A stretch of 14,286 bases of DNA from Methylovirgula sp. (GTDB lineage: Bacteria > Pseudomonadota > Alphaproteobacteria > Rhizobiales > Beijerinckiaceae): positions 1-14,286 of the forward strand of contig JASHSW010000035.1 in the NCBI GenBank assembly GCA_030038595.1, written 5' to 3'. Positions 6,761-13,992 of the stretch are shown piece after piece. Made by a program: the position numbers and the translations under genes. Position 1 is the stretch's first letter, and every line of letters begins with the position of its first letter. The notes under the pieces are model-generated. The model was not told the origin of the DNA, ran no database searches, and saw only the letters and a program-made list of their open reading frames with translations.

Positions 6761-6794
6761 CGCCGCGAGGCAGTTCTTCTTTCGCCGCAGGATC

Positions 6795-8015
6795 TTAGGA
6801 GAACCAGCGATTTTTGCTGGCGTTCGCGATGGGCCTGCCGCCGTAAAGCCAATCATAGCGGGCGACGATCCGCTCTTCTCCCAGCGCGCGAATGGCGAGA
6901 TCGCGGCATGCGGCGGGCGGACCGGGGAGATGGTAGATCACCCCTTGGCGACGCGATTCACGCTGCACGCGTTCGATCCGCGCTCGCCTTGCCGCGACGA
7001 ACGCGGCGAGCGCCGCCGCGACGTCGCAACCGGGCTTGAGAAAGGCCGCGAGCGCCGCCGCATCCTCGATCGCCTGCGCCGCGCCTTGGGCGAGGAAGGG
7101 CAAGATCGGATGCGCGGCATCGCCGAGCAGCGCCACGCGGCCCGCGCTCGAGATCGGCGGCGGGGGACGCTCGACAAGCGGCCAGATGCGCCATTCTTCG
7201 GCCGCCGCAATCAGTGCGCCGACGCGGCCGTCCCAATCCGCAAAGCGCGCGGCGATTCGGCGCGGATCGCCGGGTTCGGCCCAAATGTCGGCGGACGCCT
7301 CGATCGCTTTCGCCCCGCCAAAGATCGCCACGATATTTGTGATCCTGCCGCCGCGCAGCGGATAATGCACGATATGCGCGCCGGCGCCGAGCCATAGCGT
7401 GCTCTCCGGCTGGCGCAGGTCGAGCGCCAGCCGATCCGATTTGACGAGCGCCCGCCAAGCGACATAGCGGGCCACGCGCGCCGCGGCATCGGCCTGGTTC
7501 AGCCGTTCGCGAAGCAAAGAGCGCATGCCGTCGGCGCCGATCAGGAGATCCGCGGCGAAGCTAGCCGATTGCGCGCCCCGCAATGCGGCGACGGTGACAC
7601 CGCTATCCGTCGCGGCGAAGCCAGTGAAGGCGCATTCGGTCTCGATTCGGATGGACGGCGCGGCGGCGACGGCATCAAGGAGCGCGCTTTGCAAATCGCC
7701 GCGGTGGGCGAGCAAATAGGGCGCGCCCCAGCGCCGTTCGGCATTGGCGAGCGGCAGGCGAGCGATGGTCGCACCGTCACGGCCGCGCCGGATGCGAATG
7801 GCGCGCGGCGCCAGCGCCGCCGTGCCGAGGCGGGGCAAAACGTCGAGTTCGCGCAGAATCGCGCTGGCGTTGGGCGAGATCTGCAGTCCGGCGCCGACTT
7901 CCTTCTCCAATCGGCTGCGTTCGAGGATCGTCACGCTCCAGCCGGCCCGCGCCAAAGCAAGCGCGGCTGTCAATCCGCCGACCCCGGCGCCGTCGATCAG
8001 CGCGTGCCCGCTCAT
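6795..8015 (-). CDS. FAD-dependent monooxygenase of the aromatic hydroxylase (salicylate hydroxylase/UbiH-like) superfamily
   Basis: The 406-aa protein shows the three fingerprints of group A flavoprotein monooxygenases. These are a dinucleotide-binding GAGVGG at residues 9-14 followed by a hydrophobic helix and an acidic end (ILERS), the DG motif in LLIGADGMRS, and the FAD-ribityl GDAAHP motif followed by LPFLAQGAAQAIEDA. EVGAGLQISPNA is characteristic of salicylate and 3-hydroxybenzoate hydroxylase-like members. The usual reaction is NAD(P)H- and O2-dependent hydroxylation of an aromatic ring or quinone precursor. The substrate here cannot be told. A residue normally hydrophobic just before the GxGxxG is Asp (LIDGAG), a mild oddity. 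The gene follows a zf-CHCC gene by 22 nt on the same strand and probably shares its transcript. No clear ribosome site is visible. Confidence 0.88.
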   Translation of the reverse strand: MSGHALIDGAGVGGLTAALALARAGWSVTILERSRLEKEVGAGLQISPNASAILRELDVLPRLGTAALAPRAIRIRRGRDGATIARLPLANAERRWGAPYLLAHRGDLQSALLDAVAAAPSIRIETECAFTGFAATDSGVTVAALRGAQSASFAADLLIGADGMRSLLRERLNQADAAARVARYVAWRALVKSDRLALDLRQPESTLWLGAGAHIVHYPLRGGRITNIVAIFGGAKAIEASADIWAEPGDPRRIAARFADWDGRVGALIAAAEEWRIWPLVERPPPPISSAGRVALLGDAAHPILPFLAQGAAQAIEDAAALAAFLKPGCDVAAALAAFVAARRARIERVQRESRRQGVIYHLPGPPAACRDLAIRALGEERIVARYDWLYGGRPIANASKNRWFS

Positions 8016-8037
8016 CGCCGCGGGCGCCGATCAGGCA

Positions 8038-8286
8038 TCAGGCGGTCGGGGCCGATGCAAAGGCACATTCGGGCGGAACACATGCGTCGTGCTCCAGCGA
8101 AGGGTCATAGATATAATGCGTCGAGCAATACGGGCAGACCACGTCGTCCGCGTCGCCCATGTCAATGAATATGTGCGGATGGTCACCGGGCGGCAGCGCG
8201 CCGATGCACATGAATTCCTTGGCGCCGATGCGCACGTGCGCGACGCCTGGCTGGTTGTGGAAATGCGGCGTGCCGTGGTCGGCCAT
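8038..8286 (-). CDS. zf-CHCC zinc-finger protein (NDUFS6-like)
   Basis: This 82-aa protein carries the CHCC zinc-ribbon pattern: Cys in KEFMCIG, His in HPHIFIDMG, then CPYC in DDVVCPYCSTHYIYD. The family (PF10276 type) includes the zinc-binding NDUFS6 subunit of mitochondrial complex I and is common as a small stand-alone protein in alphaproteobacteria. A role in complex I assembly or composition is possible but not shown. The ATG at 8286 is chosen because upstream in-frame sequence is Arg/Pro-rich and unlike the family. It is the first gene of a probable two-gene unit with the flavin monooxygenase and is divergent from the hydrolase gene (128 bp between the starts). Confidence 0.9.
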   Translation of the reverse strand: MADHGTPHFHNQPGVAHVRIGAKEFMCIGALPPGDHPHIFIDMGDADDVVCPYCSTHYIYDPSLEHDACVPPECAFASAPTA

Positions 8287-8377
8287 CGTCAAAAGCCCGC
8301 GTGACAAGTCGCAGCATAGGGGCGCACGCCTCGTTTGGATAGCGGAAATGTAACGCCGCCCGCGACGCGACCGCGCA

Positions 8378-8405
8378 TTGCAACGCGCCAACCCGCTGCT
8401 ATTTT
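8378..8405 (+). promoter_or_regulatory. Possible promoter of the alpha/beta hydrolase gene
   Basis: TTGCAA (8378-8383) and TATTTT (8400-8405) are separated by 16 bp, with TG upstream of the -10 element. The predicted start at about 8412 is only about 3 nt before the ATG at 8415, and no Shine-Dalgarno is visible. A near-leaderless transcript is therefore implied if the promoter is real. Confidence 0.35.
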
Positions 8406-8414
8406 CGCGCCGCC

Positions 8415-9167
8415 ATGCAGGAATTCTCTTCGGGCGGCGTGCGGATCGCTTACATCGAGGCCGGGGAGGGGGAGCCGATCCTCCTTCTGCACGGCTTTGC
8501 ATCGAACCATTCGGTCAATTGGGTCTTTCCGCAATGGGTAAAAACGTTGAGCGGCGCGGGCCGGCGGGTCATCGTCTATGACGCGCGCGGTCACGGGCAG
8601 AGCGAGAAGCTATATCGCCCCGAGGCCTACGGTATTCCTCTGATGGCCGAGGACGCACGCAATTTGCTCGATCATCTCGGCATCGAGCGGGCCGACGCGA
8701 TGGGCTATTCGATGGGGGCACGCGTCGCCGCGGTTCTCGCTCTGGCGCATCCGGCGCGCGTGCGCTCGCTCGTCATCGGCGGCATGAGCGACAAGCTCGC
8801 TTCGTCGGCGGGGCTTGGGCCCGAGATCGCCGCGGCCTTGGAGGCGCCTTCCGCGGCGGACGTGAAAGAAGAGAGCGCCAAGATGTTTCGAGTTTTTGCC
8901 GAGGCGACGCGCGGCGATCTCAAAGCGCTCGCCGCCTGTTCGCGCGGCGCGAGGCGGAAAGTCGGCGTCGCCGAACTCGGCGCGCTACGCCTGCCGGTGC
9001 TCGTCGCGGTCGGCAGCAGGGACGATATTGCCGGCGATCCGCGCCGGCTTGCGCGCCTGATCCCGGGGGCGCGGGCGCTTTCCATCCCCGATCGCGACCA
9101 CAATCGCAGCGTCGGCGATCCGGTCTTTAAGAGCGGCGTTCTCGCCTTCCTCGAAAGCCGCCCCTAA
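8415..9167 (+). CDS. Alpha/beta-fold hydrolase
   Basis: The 250-aa protein has the standard alpha/beta hydrolase layout: an oxyanion-hole HGFAS at 26-30, the DARGHGQS segment at 56-63, and the nucleophile elbow GYSMGA with Ser99. An acidic residue sits in GSRDDIAGD (Asp203 or Asp204), and the catalytic His is in DRDHNRS (His229). It lacks a signal peptide and should be cytoplasmic. The substrate is unknown. Such proteins hydrolyse esters, lactones or thioesters, or act on C-C bonds. cysE follows after 79 nt on the same strand but has its own good ribosome site, so co-transcription is possible but not certain. Confidence 0.9.
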   Translation: MQEFSSGGVRIAYIEAGEGEPILLLHGFASNHSVNWVFPQWVKTLSGAGRRVIVYDARGHGQSEKLYRPEAYGIPLMAEDARNLLDHLGIERADAMGYSMGARVAAVLALAHPARVRSLVIGGMSDKLASSAGLGPEIAAALEAPSAADVKEESAKMFRVFAEATRGDLKALAACSRGARRKVGVAELGALRLPVLVAVGSRDDIAGDPRRLARLIPGARALSIPDRDHNRSVGDPVFKSGVLAFLESRP

Positions 9168-9246
9168 GCTCGTCGGCCCGGCGCCGAAAGGCGCTGCGGG
9201 GCGGCACAAACCATGATAGGAGAAGGCGCTCTTTCGGGAGGGTCTG

Positions 9247-10077
9247 GTGATTCTCGGCAATGCGCCGCTGGCAAGATTGTCAAGTCTCGATCGGAAGGAC
9301 TCGCTCTTTGCGCGGGTGCGGACCGAGGCCGAGGAAATCGTGCGCCGCGAGCCGCATATTGCCGGCTGGGTGTCGGCTACCGTCCTCGACCAGCCGAGCC
9401 TGGAGGCGGCGATCGTCCAGCGCGTCGCGGCGCGCCTGGGCAACGAGGAAGTGTCGGCCGAGTTCATCCGGCAGATCTATCTTGATGCGGTCGGCCGCGA
9501 GCCCATGATCGGCGTTGCCTTCCGCGCCGATATCATGGCGACTTTGGACCGCGATCCGGCCTGCACGCGGCTCATCGAGCCGGTACTCTATTTCAAGGGT
9601 TTCCATGCAATCGCCACGCATCGCCTCGCGCATGTCCTATGGAACGCCGGGCAGCGCGACCTGGCGCTTTATCTGCAAAGCCGCTCGTCCGAGGTCTTCC
9701 AGACCGACATTCATCCGGCGGCACGGATCGGCAAGGGCATCTTTCTCGATCACGCGACGGGGCTCGTCATCGGCTCGACGGCGGTGGTCGAGGACGACGT
9801 TTCGATGCTGCAGGACGTGACCTTGGGCGGCACCGGCAACGAAGGCGGCGATCGCCATCCGAAGATCCGGCACGGAGTGCTGATCGGTGCCGGCGCCAAG
9901 ATCCTCGGCAACATCGAAGTCGGCCATTGCGCGCGCGTCGCCTCGGGCTCCGTCGTGTTGCGGTCGGTGCCGCCCAACAAGACCGTCGCCGGCGTCCCGG
10001 CGCGCGTCGTCGGCGAAGCGGGTTGCGCCGAGCCGGCGCGCACCATGGACCAGATTCTCGCCGCCAAGCGGGAATAG
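9247..10077 (+). CDS. cysE: Serine O-acetyltransferase
   Basis: CysE acetylates L-serine with acetyl-CoA to O-acetylserine, the first step of cysteine synthesis from sulfide. The 276-aa protein has the helical N-terminal SATase domain (about 20-140). A left-handed beta-helix of hexapeptide repeats follows, with DIHPAARIGKGIFLDHATG (Asp168 and His169 being the catalytic pair), LGGTGNEGGDRHPKI (His204) and VPARVVG. These match E. coli CysE closely. The start is GTG 9247 with GGGAGG about 5 nt upstream. The gene for a DUF3126 protein follows after about 50 nt, a pairing I recall as common in Rhizobiales. The C-terminus lacks the short Ile-ending tail that binds the cysteine synthase OASS in enterics; it ends AAKRE. 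Confidence 0.96.
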   Translation: MILGNAPLARLSSLDRKDSLFARVRTEAEEIVRREPHIAGWVSATVLDQPSLEAAIVQRVAARLGNEEVSAEFIRQIYLDAVGREPMIGVAFRADIMATLDRDPACTRLIEPVLYFKGFHAIATHRLAHVLWNAGQRDLALYLQSRSSEVFQTDIHPAARIGKGIFLDHATGLVIGSTAVVEDDVSMLQDVTLGGTGNEGGDRHPKIRHGVLIGAGAKILGNIEVGHCARVASGSVVLRSVPPNKTVAGVPARVVGEAGCAEPARTMDQILAAKRE

Positions 10078-10128
10078 GCGAACCGGGGCCTTGCACTTGC
10101 GCGGCCTGGAACGAATGGAGGCGTGATC

Positions 10129-10524
10129 TTGGACAAGATCGAATTGCGCAAATTGCAGGCGTTTCTACGTGCCTCCTTCGGCAACGACAGCCTTCGCGTG
10201 CTGCCGGCCCCGCGCAATCCAGACGATGCGGAAGTGCATCTCGGCGAGCGCAGCATCGCTTCGATCGTCGTCGACGACGAGGACGGCGATCGTTCCTTCG
10301 CGATGGCGATGAAGATCCCCGTGGAACGCGATGTCCTTCAAGATTATCTGCGCCGGCTATTCGAGAACGACAAGCTCAGGATCGTACCACGGCCGAGAAA
10401 GCAGGATTCGGTCGAGTTGAATTCCGGCGACGATTATCTGGGGGTTATCTCCGCCGACGATCCAATGGGCCGCAGCCATACGCTGCAGGTGGCAATCCTC
10501 GATTTCGATCTCGAGGATTATTGA
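10129..10524 (+). CDS. DUF3126 family protein, apparent tandem duplication
   Basis: DUF3126 proteins are small (about 70 aa), occur in alphaproteobacteria, often next to cysE, and have no assigned function. This one is 131 aa. Residues 3-66 contain ELRKLQAFLRASFGNDSLRV and DDEDGDRS. The C-terminal half repeats the same plan with VLQDYLRRLFENDKLRIVP, then PRKQDSVELNSGDDYLGVI and a closing VAILDFDLEDY. The protein thus looks like two fused copies, each with an amphipathic helix, a P-R-P/K segment and a beta-rich acidic part. The start is TTG 10129 rather than GTG 10123, because GGAGG (10117-10121) is 7 nt from the TTG but only 1 nt from the GTG, and family members begin MDK-x-ELRKLQ. It is likely co-transcribed with cysE. 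Confidence 0.85.
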   Translation: MDKIELRKLQAFLRASFGNDSLRVLPAPRNPDDAEVHLGERSIASIVVDDEDGDRSFAMAMKIPVERDVLQDYLRRLFENDKLRIVPRPRKQDSVELNSGDDYLGVISADDPMGRSHTLQVAILDFDLEDY

Positions 10525-10543
10525 CGCGCCGCTTCGCGGTTCG

Positions 10544-11149
10544 TTAGAGCTTGATGTTTTCGTCGAAGTTTTCCGCCGTGATCATCTCGTCGAAGGTGAC
10601 GGCGAATCCGCCTTCGAAGAGGCGTACGACGTGGCCGCTCGTCTTTCCGAGCACGACCCGCGTGCCGACCGCCGGCTTGGCCGGGGTGCTGACCGCCGCC
10701 CCCGACATCGAAACATCGATGAGCCTGACGACATGTTCGCGGTCGCCCTCGATGGTCAGGATCGCGTGGCGCAGATGCGGCACGATGCGTTCGTGGCGGC
10801 GGTCCTCGGGCATGCCGAGCGCGTCGCGGTTGATGAGCCAGGTGAGCTGGTTGGCGATCTTCTCGCGCTTGACGAACGGAAGGTTGAGCTGCAGCGCGAA
10901 ACCGCGCTCCGTGTGGCGGGCGATCTTGCCTTCGATGCGGCCGATCTGCTCGAGATAGGCGACGACGCGCTCGCCGATTTGACCGCGCACCGGCGCGACG
11001 AGGGCCACGCCCCCGGGCGACATATCGGTCGTCTGGCAGGAGAATTCGCGCTTATCTTCAAGCATGTAGCGGCCGACAAGGGCAATTGCGACACGCTGGT
11101 GGCGACGCCGCTCTAGCGGTCTCTGGAGAGGTTTGAGCTTCGCTATCAT
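10544..11149 (-). CDS. Tandem PilZ-domain protein, probable c-di-GMP receptor
   Basis: The 201-aa protein contains two PilZ modules. The first has R15-x3-R19 (RRRHQR) and D42-x-S44-x2-G47 (DMSPGG). The second has R117-x3-R121 (RRHER) and D145-x-S147-x2-G150 (DVSMSG). Both thus keep the RxxxR and D/NxSxxG motifs that bind cyclic di-GMP. There is no output domain, signal peptide or membrane segment, so it likely acts by binding partners. PilZ proteins control motility, surface attachment, polysaccharide synthesis or cell cycle. The partner here is unknown. It is convergent with the DUF3126 gene (19-nt gap) and lies 110 nt downstream of the PAS_5 gene on the same strand. No good ribosome site precedes the ATG at 11149. 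Confidence 0.9.
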   Translation of the reverse strand: MIAKLKPLQRPLERRRHQRVAIALVGRYMLEDKREFSCQTTDMSPGGVALVAPVRGQIGERVVAYLEQIGRIEGKIARHTERGFALQLNLPFVKREKIANQLTWLINRDALGMPEDRRHERIVPHLRHAILTIEGDREHVVRLIDVSMSGAAVSTPAKPAVGTRVVLGKTSGHVVRLFEGGFAVTFDEMITAENFDENIKL

Positions 11150-11259
11150 GATGCCGCGACCATGCCTGATCCGCGCCGGAGCAAGGCCGTAAGGTGAACG
11201 CCACGAGTTAAGGCTGTCTTAGCGGATTCGTAGAGACGGCCGCTTTGGGCGGACAAATC

Positions 11260-11850
11260 TCATTTGCCGCCTGGAAAAACCCTTAAGTGTGCGCGCGTTT
11301 CCGCGGCGCCGAGCGGTTCCGGCGCAAGGGGCTGTAATCGGGGGGGATTCGGCAATTCGTGGTCGTCGATCGCCCGCAGCGAACGCAACATGAATTGATC
11401 GACCGCCAGAAGGCCAAGCCAGGTCGGGCGCGCCGCCGCGGTCATGAGCCCCAGAATGCGCGCTTGCGCGTAGCCGTTGTGGCGCAACGGCAGGAGGAGA
11501 ATTTCGAGGTCGACTTTCGCATAGCCTTCGGGTCTCGCCTCGACGCAAGCGACGACCGGACAGGCGGCATCGACCACGGTCAACAGCACGGCGGCGACGT
11601 TGTGCACGTCGCGCGGCGACCAGAGGTCGAGAAACGAGCGGTTCTTTTGCTCGGCGCAGAACAGCGCGTTGACGCGGCTGCCGGACATGAGGAACGGGAA
11701 ACGATGCGCGACGTCGATGTCGAGCAGGAATGTGTCGGCGAGCACCTTGCTGATGGCTGCGAGGTCGACTTCGGAACGCTCGGGCGCGCCGCGCTCGCCG
11801 CGCAGCCGGTTCCAATAATCGAAAAGTTCGCGTGTCGCTGCCTGTCTCAT
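11260..11850 (-). CDS. PAS_5-type PAS domain protein
   Basis: The 196-aa protein matches the alphaproteobacterial PAS_5 family. It opens with TRELFDYWNRLRGERGAPER and continues with DTFLLDIDVAHRFPFLMSGSRV, RSFLDLWSPRD and EILLLPLRHNGYAQARILGLM. The PAS fold is about residues 25-140, and the last 40 residues are Pro-rich and less structured. No kinase, GGDEF or other output domain is attached. The function of these single-domain proteins is not established, and sensing or cell-cycle roles are only guesses. The ATG at 11850 is chosen because GAGG lies 7-8 nt upstream and the family begins here. Ninety extra in-frame residues upstream look non-coding. It lies upstream of the PilZ gene on the same strand and may be co-transcribed with it. 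Confidence 0.88.
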   Translation of the reverse strand: MRQAATRELFDYWNRLRGERGAPERSEVDLAAISKVLADTFLLDIDVAHRFPFLMSGSRVNALFCAEQKNRSFLDLWSPRDVHNVAAVLLTVVDAACPVVACVEARPEGYAKVDLEILLLPLRHNGYAQARILGLMTAAARPTWLGLLAVDQFMLRSLRAIDDHELPNPPRLQPLAPEPLGAAETRAHLRVFPGGK

Positions 11851-12160
11851 TTCGATCCTCGTTGCCCATTCTGGGAGAAAACCCGGCGGCCTTGGTTCCA
11901 AATGGCACGCCGTTTCCCGGAATTTCCGTCCTTGGCTGGAATCGAGCAGCGGGCGTGCCAGACGGTATGGCCGGACTTGCCCGGCTGCGACGTTAGGGTG
12001 GACGGCTTTCATGCGTCGAGACGCGTTGCTTCGCGCGCTCCGCGGCATGCGGGCTAAATCACCCTCCGCTCTCGTCCGGGGGTGCGAAGCCAAATCGGGC
12101 TTGCCCGGATCGGCAAGCATCGAAGGGCGAGGCCGACCGCAAATCTGCTATAAGGCGGCG
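11851..12160. other. 310-bp divergent intergenic region between the PAS_5 gene and dusA
   Basis: I see no convincing gene here. In-frame extensions of both neighbours are arginine-rich and unlike their families. It holds small inverted repeats: TTGG-TT-CCAA (11892-11901), TTCC-C-GGAA (11914-11922), and GCTTGCC (12099-12105) paired with GGCAAGC (12112-12118). A possible dusA -10 element lies at 12149-12154. It must carry divergent promoters for both genes. Confidence 0.6.
12149..12154 (+). promoter_or_regulatory. Possible -10 element of dusA
   Basis: TATAAG matches TATAAT at five of six positions. Transcription would begin near 12161, exactly at the dusA ATG. No clear -35 element is seen at the usual distance. 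Alternatively AAGG (12152-12155) is a weak Shine-Dalgarno and the promoter is further upstream. The two readings cannot be separated by eye. Confidence 0.3.
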
Positions 12161-13150
12161 ATGACGACCTACCGGTTCTGCATCGCCCCGATGATGGAAT
12201 GGACGGATCGGCATTGCCGTTTCTTCCATCGCATCCTGACGCGCCGCGCACGGCTCTATACGGAAATGTTGACAGCCGCCGCGGTGCTGCGCGGCGAACG
12301 CGAACGCCTGCTCGGGTTCGACGAAGCCGAACGTCCGCTCGCCGTGCAGCTCGGCGGATCAGAGCCGCGCGACCTGGCGCGCGCCGCCGCGATCTGCGCC
12401 GATTTCGGCTACGACGAGATCAATCTAAACGTCGGCTGCCCATCCGAGCGTGTGCAGAGTGGCGCATTCGGGGCGTGTCTGATGCGCGAACCCGCGCTCG
12501 TCGCCGAATGCGTCGCGGCCATGAAAGCGCGGGTGGCGATCCCGATCACCGTGAAGTGCCGGCTCGGCGTCGACGAGCAGGAGAGAGATGCGCTTTTTGC
12601 GTTCGCCGAGAGCGTGATCGCGGCGGGTGCCGACGCGCTCTTCGTACACGCCCGCAAGGCATGGCTGAAAGGCTTGTCGCCGAAAGAGAACCGAACCGTT
12701 CCGCCGCTCGACTACGCGCTGGTGCGTGCGCTGAAACACGCCTATCCGCGCACCTCGATCGTGCTCAACGGAGGGCTCGCCGACATCGCGCAGATGCAAG
12801 CGGAGCTTGCCGATGTTGACGGCGTCATGGTCGGGCGCGCCGCCTATCAGAATCCGGCGCTGCTGATGGAGGTCGACGCGGCATTCTTCGGCGTGCCGCC
12901 CGCGGTCGAGAGCCGCCGCGCCGCGATCGAGGCGTTCCTTCCGTATGTCGAAGCGCGCTTGCAGGAGGGCGCGCCGCTATCGGCGATGACGCGCCACACG
13001 CTCGGTCTCTTCAACGGCTTGGCCGGCGCGCGCGCCTTTCGCCGGCATTTGGCAATGGAAGCCGTGAAGCCCGGCGCGGGGGTTGAAGTGCTGCGCAGGG
13101 CGGTTCGGCTTGCGGGGGAGGGGAGCAGGGTGGCGGAGGCGGCGGAGTAA
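12161..13150 (+). CDS. dusA: tRNA-dihydrouridine(20/20a) synthase DusA
   Basis: DusA is an FMN enzyme that reduces uridine to dihydrouridine at D-loop positions 20 and 20a of tRNA with NADPH. The 329-aa protein begins RFCIAPMMEWTDRHCRFFHR, the DusA form of the family N-terminus. It has the catalytic Cys93 in NLNVGCPSERVQ, CRLGVD in the barrel and HARKAWLKGLSPKENR, which is DusA-specific. It then has LNGGL and VMVGRAAYQNP at the phosphate-binding end. The ATG at 12161 places the start 7 residues before the conserved APM. Upstream in-frame codons to 12011 are low-quality and not family-like. A membrane protein gene follows by 25 nt and may be co-transcribed. Confidence 0.95.
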   Translation: MTTYRFCIAPMMEWTDRHCRFFHRILTRRARLYTEMLTAAAVLRGERERLLGFDEAERPLAVQLGGSEPRDLARAAAICADFGYDEINLNVGCPSERVQSGAFGACLMREPALVAECVAAMKARVAIPITVKCRLGVDEQERDALFAFAESVIAAGADALFVHARKAWLKGLSPKENRTVPPLDYALVRALKHAYPRTSIVLNGGLADIAQMQAELADVDGVMVGRAAYQNPALLMEVDAAFFGVPPAVESRRAAIEAFLPYVEARLQEGAPLSAMTRHTLGLFNGLAGARAFRRHLAMEAVKPGAGVEVLRRAVRLAGEGSRVAEAAE

Positions 13151-13175
13151 GGCGCGCGCTCGGAATGGCTGAACG

Positions 13176-13928
13176 ATGAGCAAGGTTCCCGAGGTCACTC
13201 TCGTCTTCTGGGTCATCAAAATCGCCGCGACGACATTCGGCGAGACCGGCGGCGACGCCGTGACCATGACTCTGCGATGGGGCTACCTCGCCGGCACGGT
13301 GCTTTTTCTCTCGGCATTGCTGGTTCTGGTTGCGCTTCAAATTGCAGCGAAGAAGTTTCAGCCCTGGCTTTATTGGGCGACGATCATCGCCTCCACTACG
13401 GCAGGGACGACAATGGCGGACTTCGCGGACCGCTCTTTAGGAATCGGATATACGGGCGGTACCACGATCCTGTTCCTTTGCCTGACAGCGACGCTCGGCT
13501 TCTGGTATTGGACGCAAGGCTCCATCTCCGTCGAGACCGTGGATAGGCCGAGAGTCGAGGCCTTTTATTGGACGGCGATCACCTTTTCTCAAACCTTGGG
13601 CACTGCGCTCGGCGACTGGATGGCCGATACGTCGGGCCTCGGCTACGAGAAAGGCGCGCTCGTTTTCACCGCCGGCCTGGCTCTGCTTGCCGGCCTCTAT
13701 TTTCTCACGAACGTCTCACGTGTATTTTTGTTCTGGGCCGCCTTCATCCTGACGAGGCCGCTCGGGGCGACACTCGGCGACTATCTCGACAAGCCGGTCA
13801 ATCACGGCGGATTGGCATTCAGCCGGCCGCTTGCCTCGGCAGTTATCGCGGTTTTCATCGTTGCCTGTATTCTCATCCTGCCGCAGAAGGCGGGGCGGCA
13901 TCCGGGCGAGGCCGAAAGCGTGCGATGA
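13176..13928 (+). CDS. COG4705-like integral membrane protein with fourfold internal repeat
   Basis: I recognise the family (uncharacterised membrane-anchored proteins, COG4705) by its opening KVPEVTLVFWVIKI and its FWAAFILTRPLGATLGDYL segment. No function is established. The 250-aa protein consists of four repeats of about 55-65 residues, each apparently two helices. Each starts with an aromatic-Trp pair (W12, W67, W132, W187), has Gly exactly 10 residues later (22, 77, 142, 197) and Asp exactly 15 later (27, 82, 147, 202). Eight transmembrane helices are likely, with one membrane Asp per repeat, which would suit ion or metal handling or a proton path. This is inference. The ATG at 13176 has only a weak ribosome site. 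It follows dusA by 25 nt. Confidence 0.85.
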   Translation: MSKVPEVTLVFWVIKIAATTFGETGGDAVTMTLRWGYLAGTVLFLSALLVLVALQIAAKKFQPWLYWATIIASTTAGTTMADFADRSLGIGYTGGTTILFLCLTATLGFWYWTQGSISVETVDRPRVEAFYWTAITFSQTLGTALGDWMADTSGLGYEKGALVFTAGLALLAGLYFLTNVSRVFLFWAAFILTRPLGATLGDYLDKPVNHGGLAFSRPLASAVIAVFIVACILILPQKAGRHPGEAESVR

Positions 13929-13992
13929 GCTGAGATTGAGAAACCCGGCGACGATGCCGGCGGCCAAGCGGGCGGGTCGAGGCGTAAACTTG

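Noticed and set aside
9639..10547. Open frame of 302 codons on the + strand over cysE and the DUF3126 gene
   Set aside because: The product is strongly Arg/Ser-rich and is a frame shadow of two well-recognised genes.
11359..12057. Open frame of 232 codons on the + strand opposite the PAS_5 gene
   Set aside because: It is an antisense shadow, low-complexity and without family resemblance.
13165..13179. Four-codon mini-frame (ATG GCT GAA CGA TGA) overlapping the start of the COG4705-like gene
   Set aside because: Too short to support as a gene or leader peptide without other evidence.
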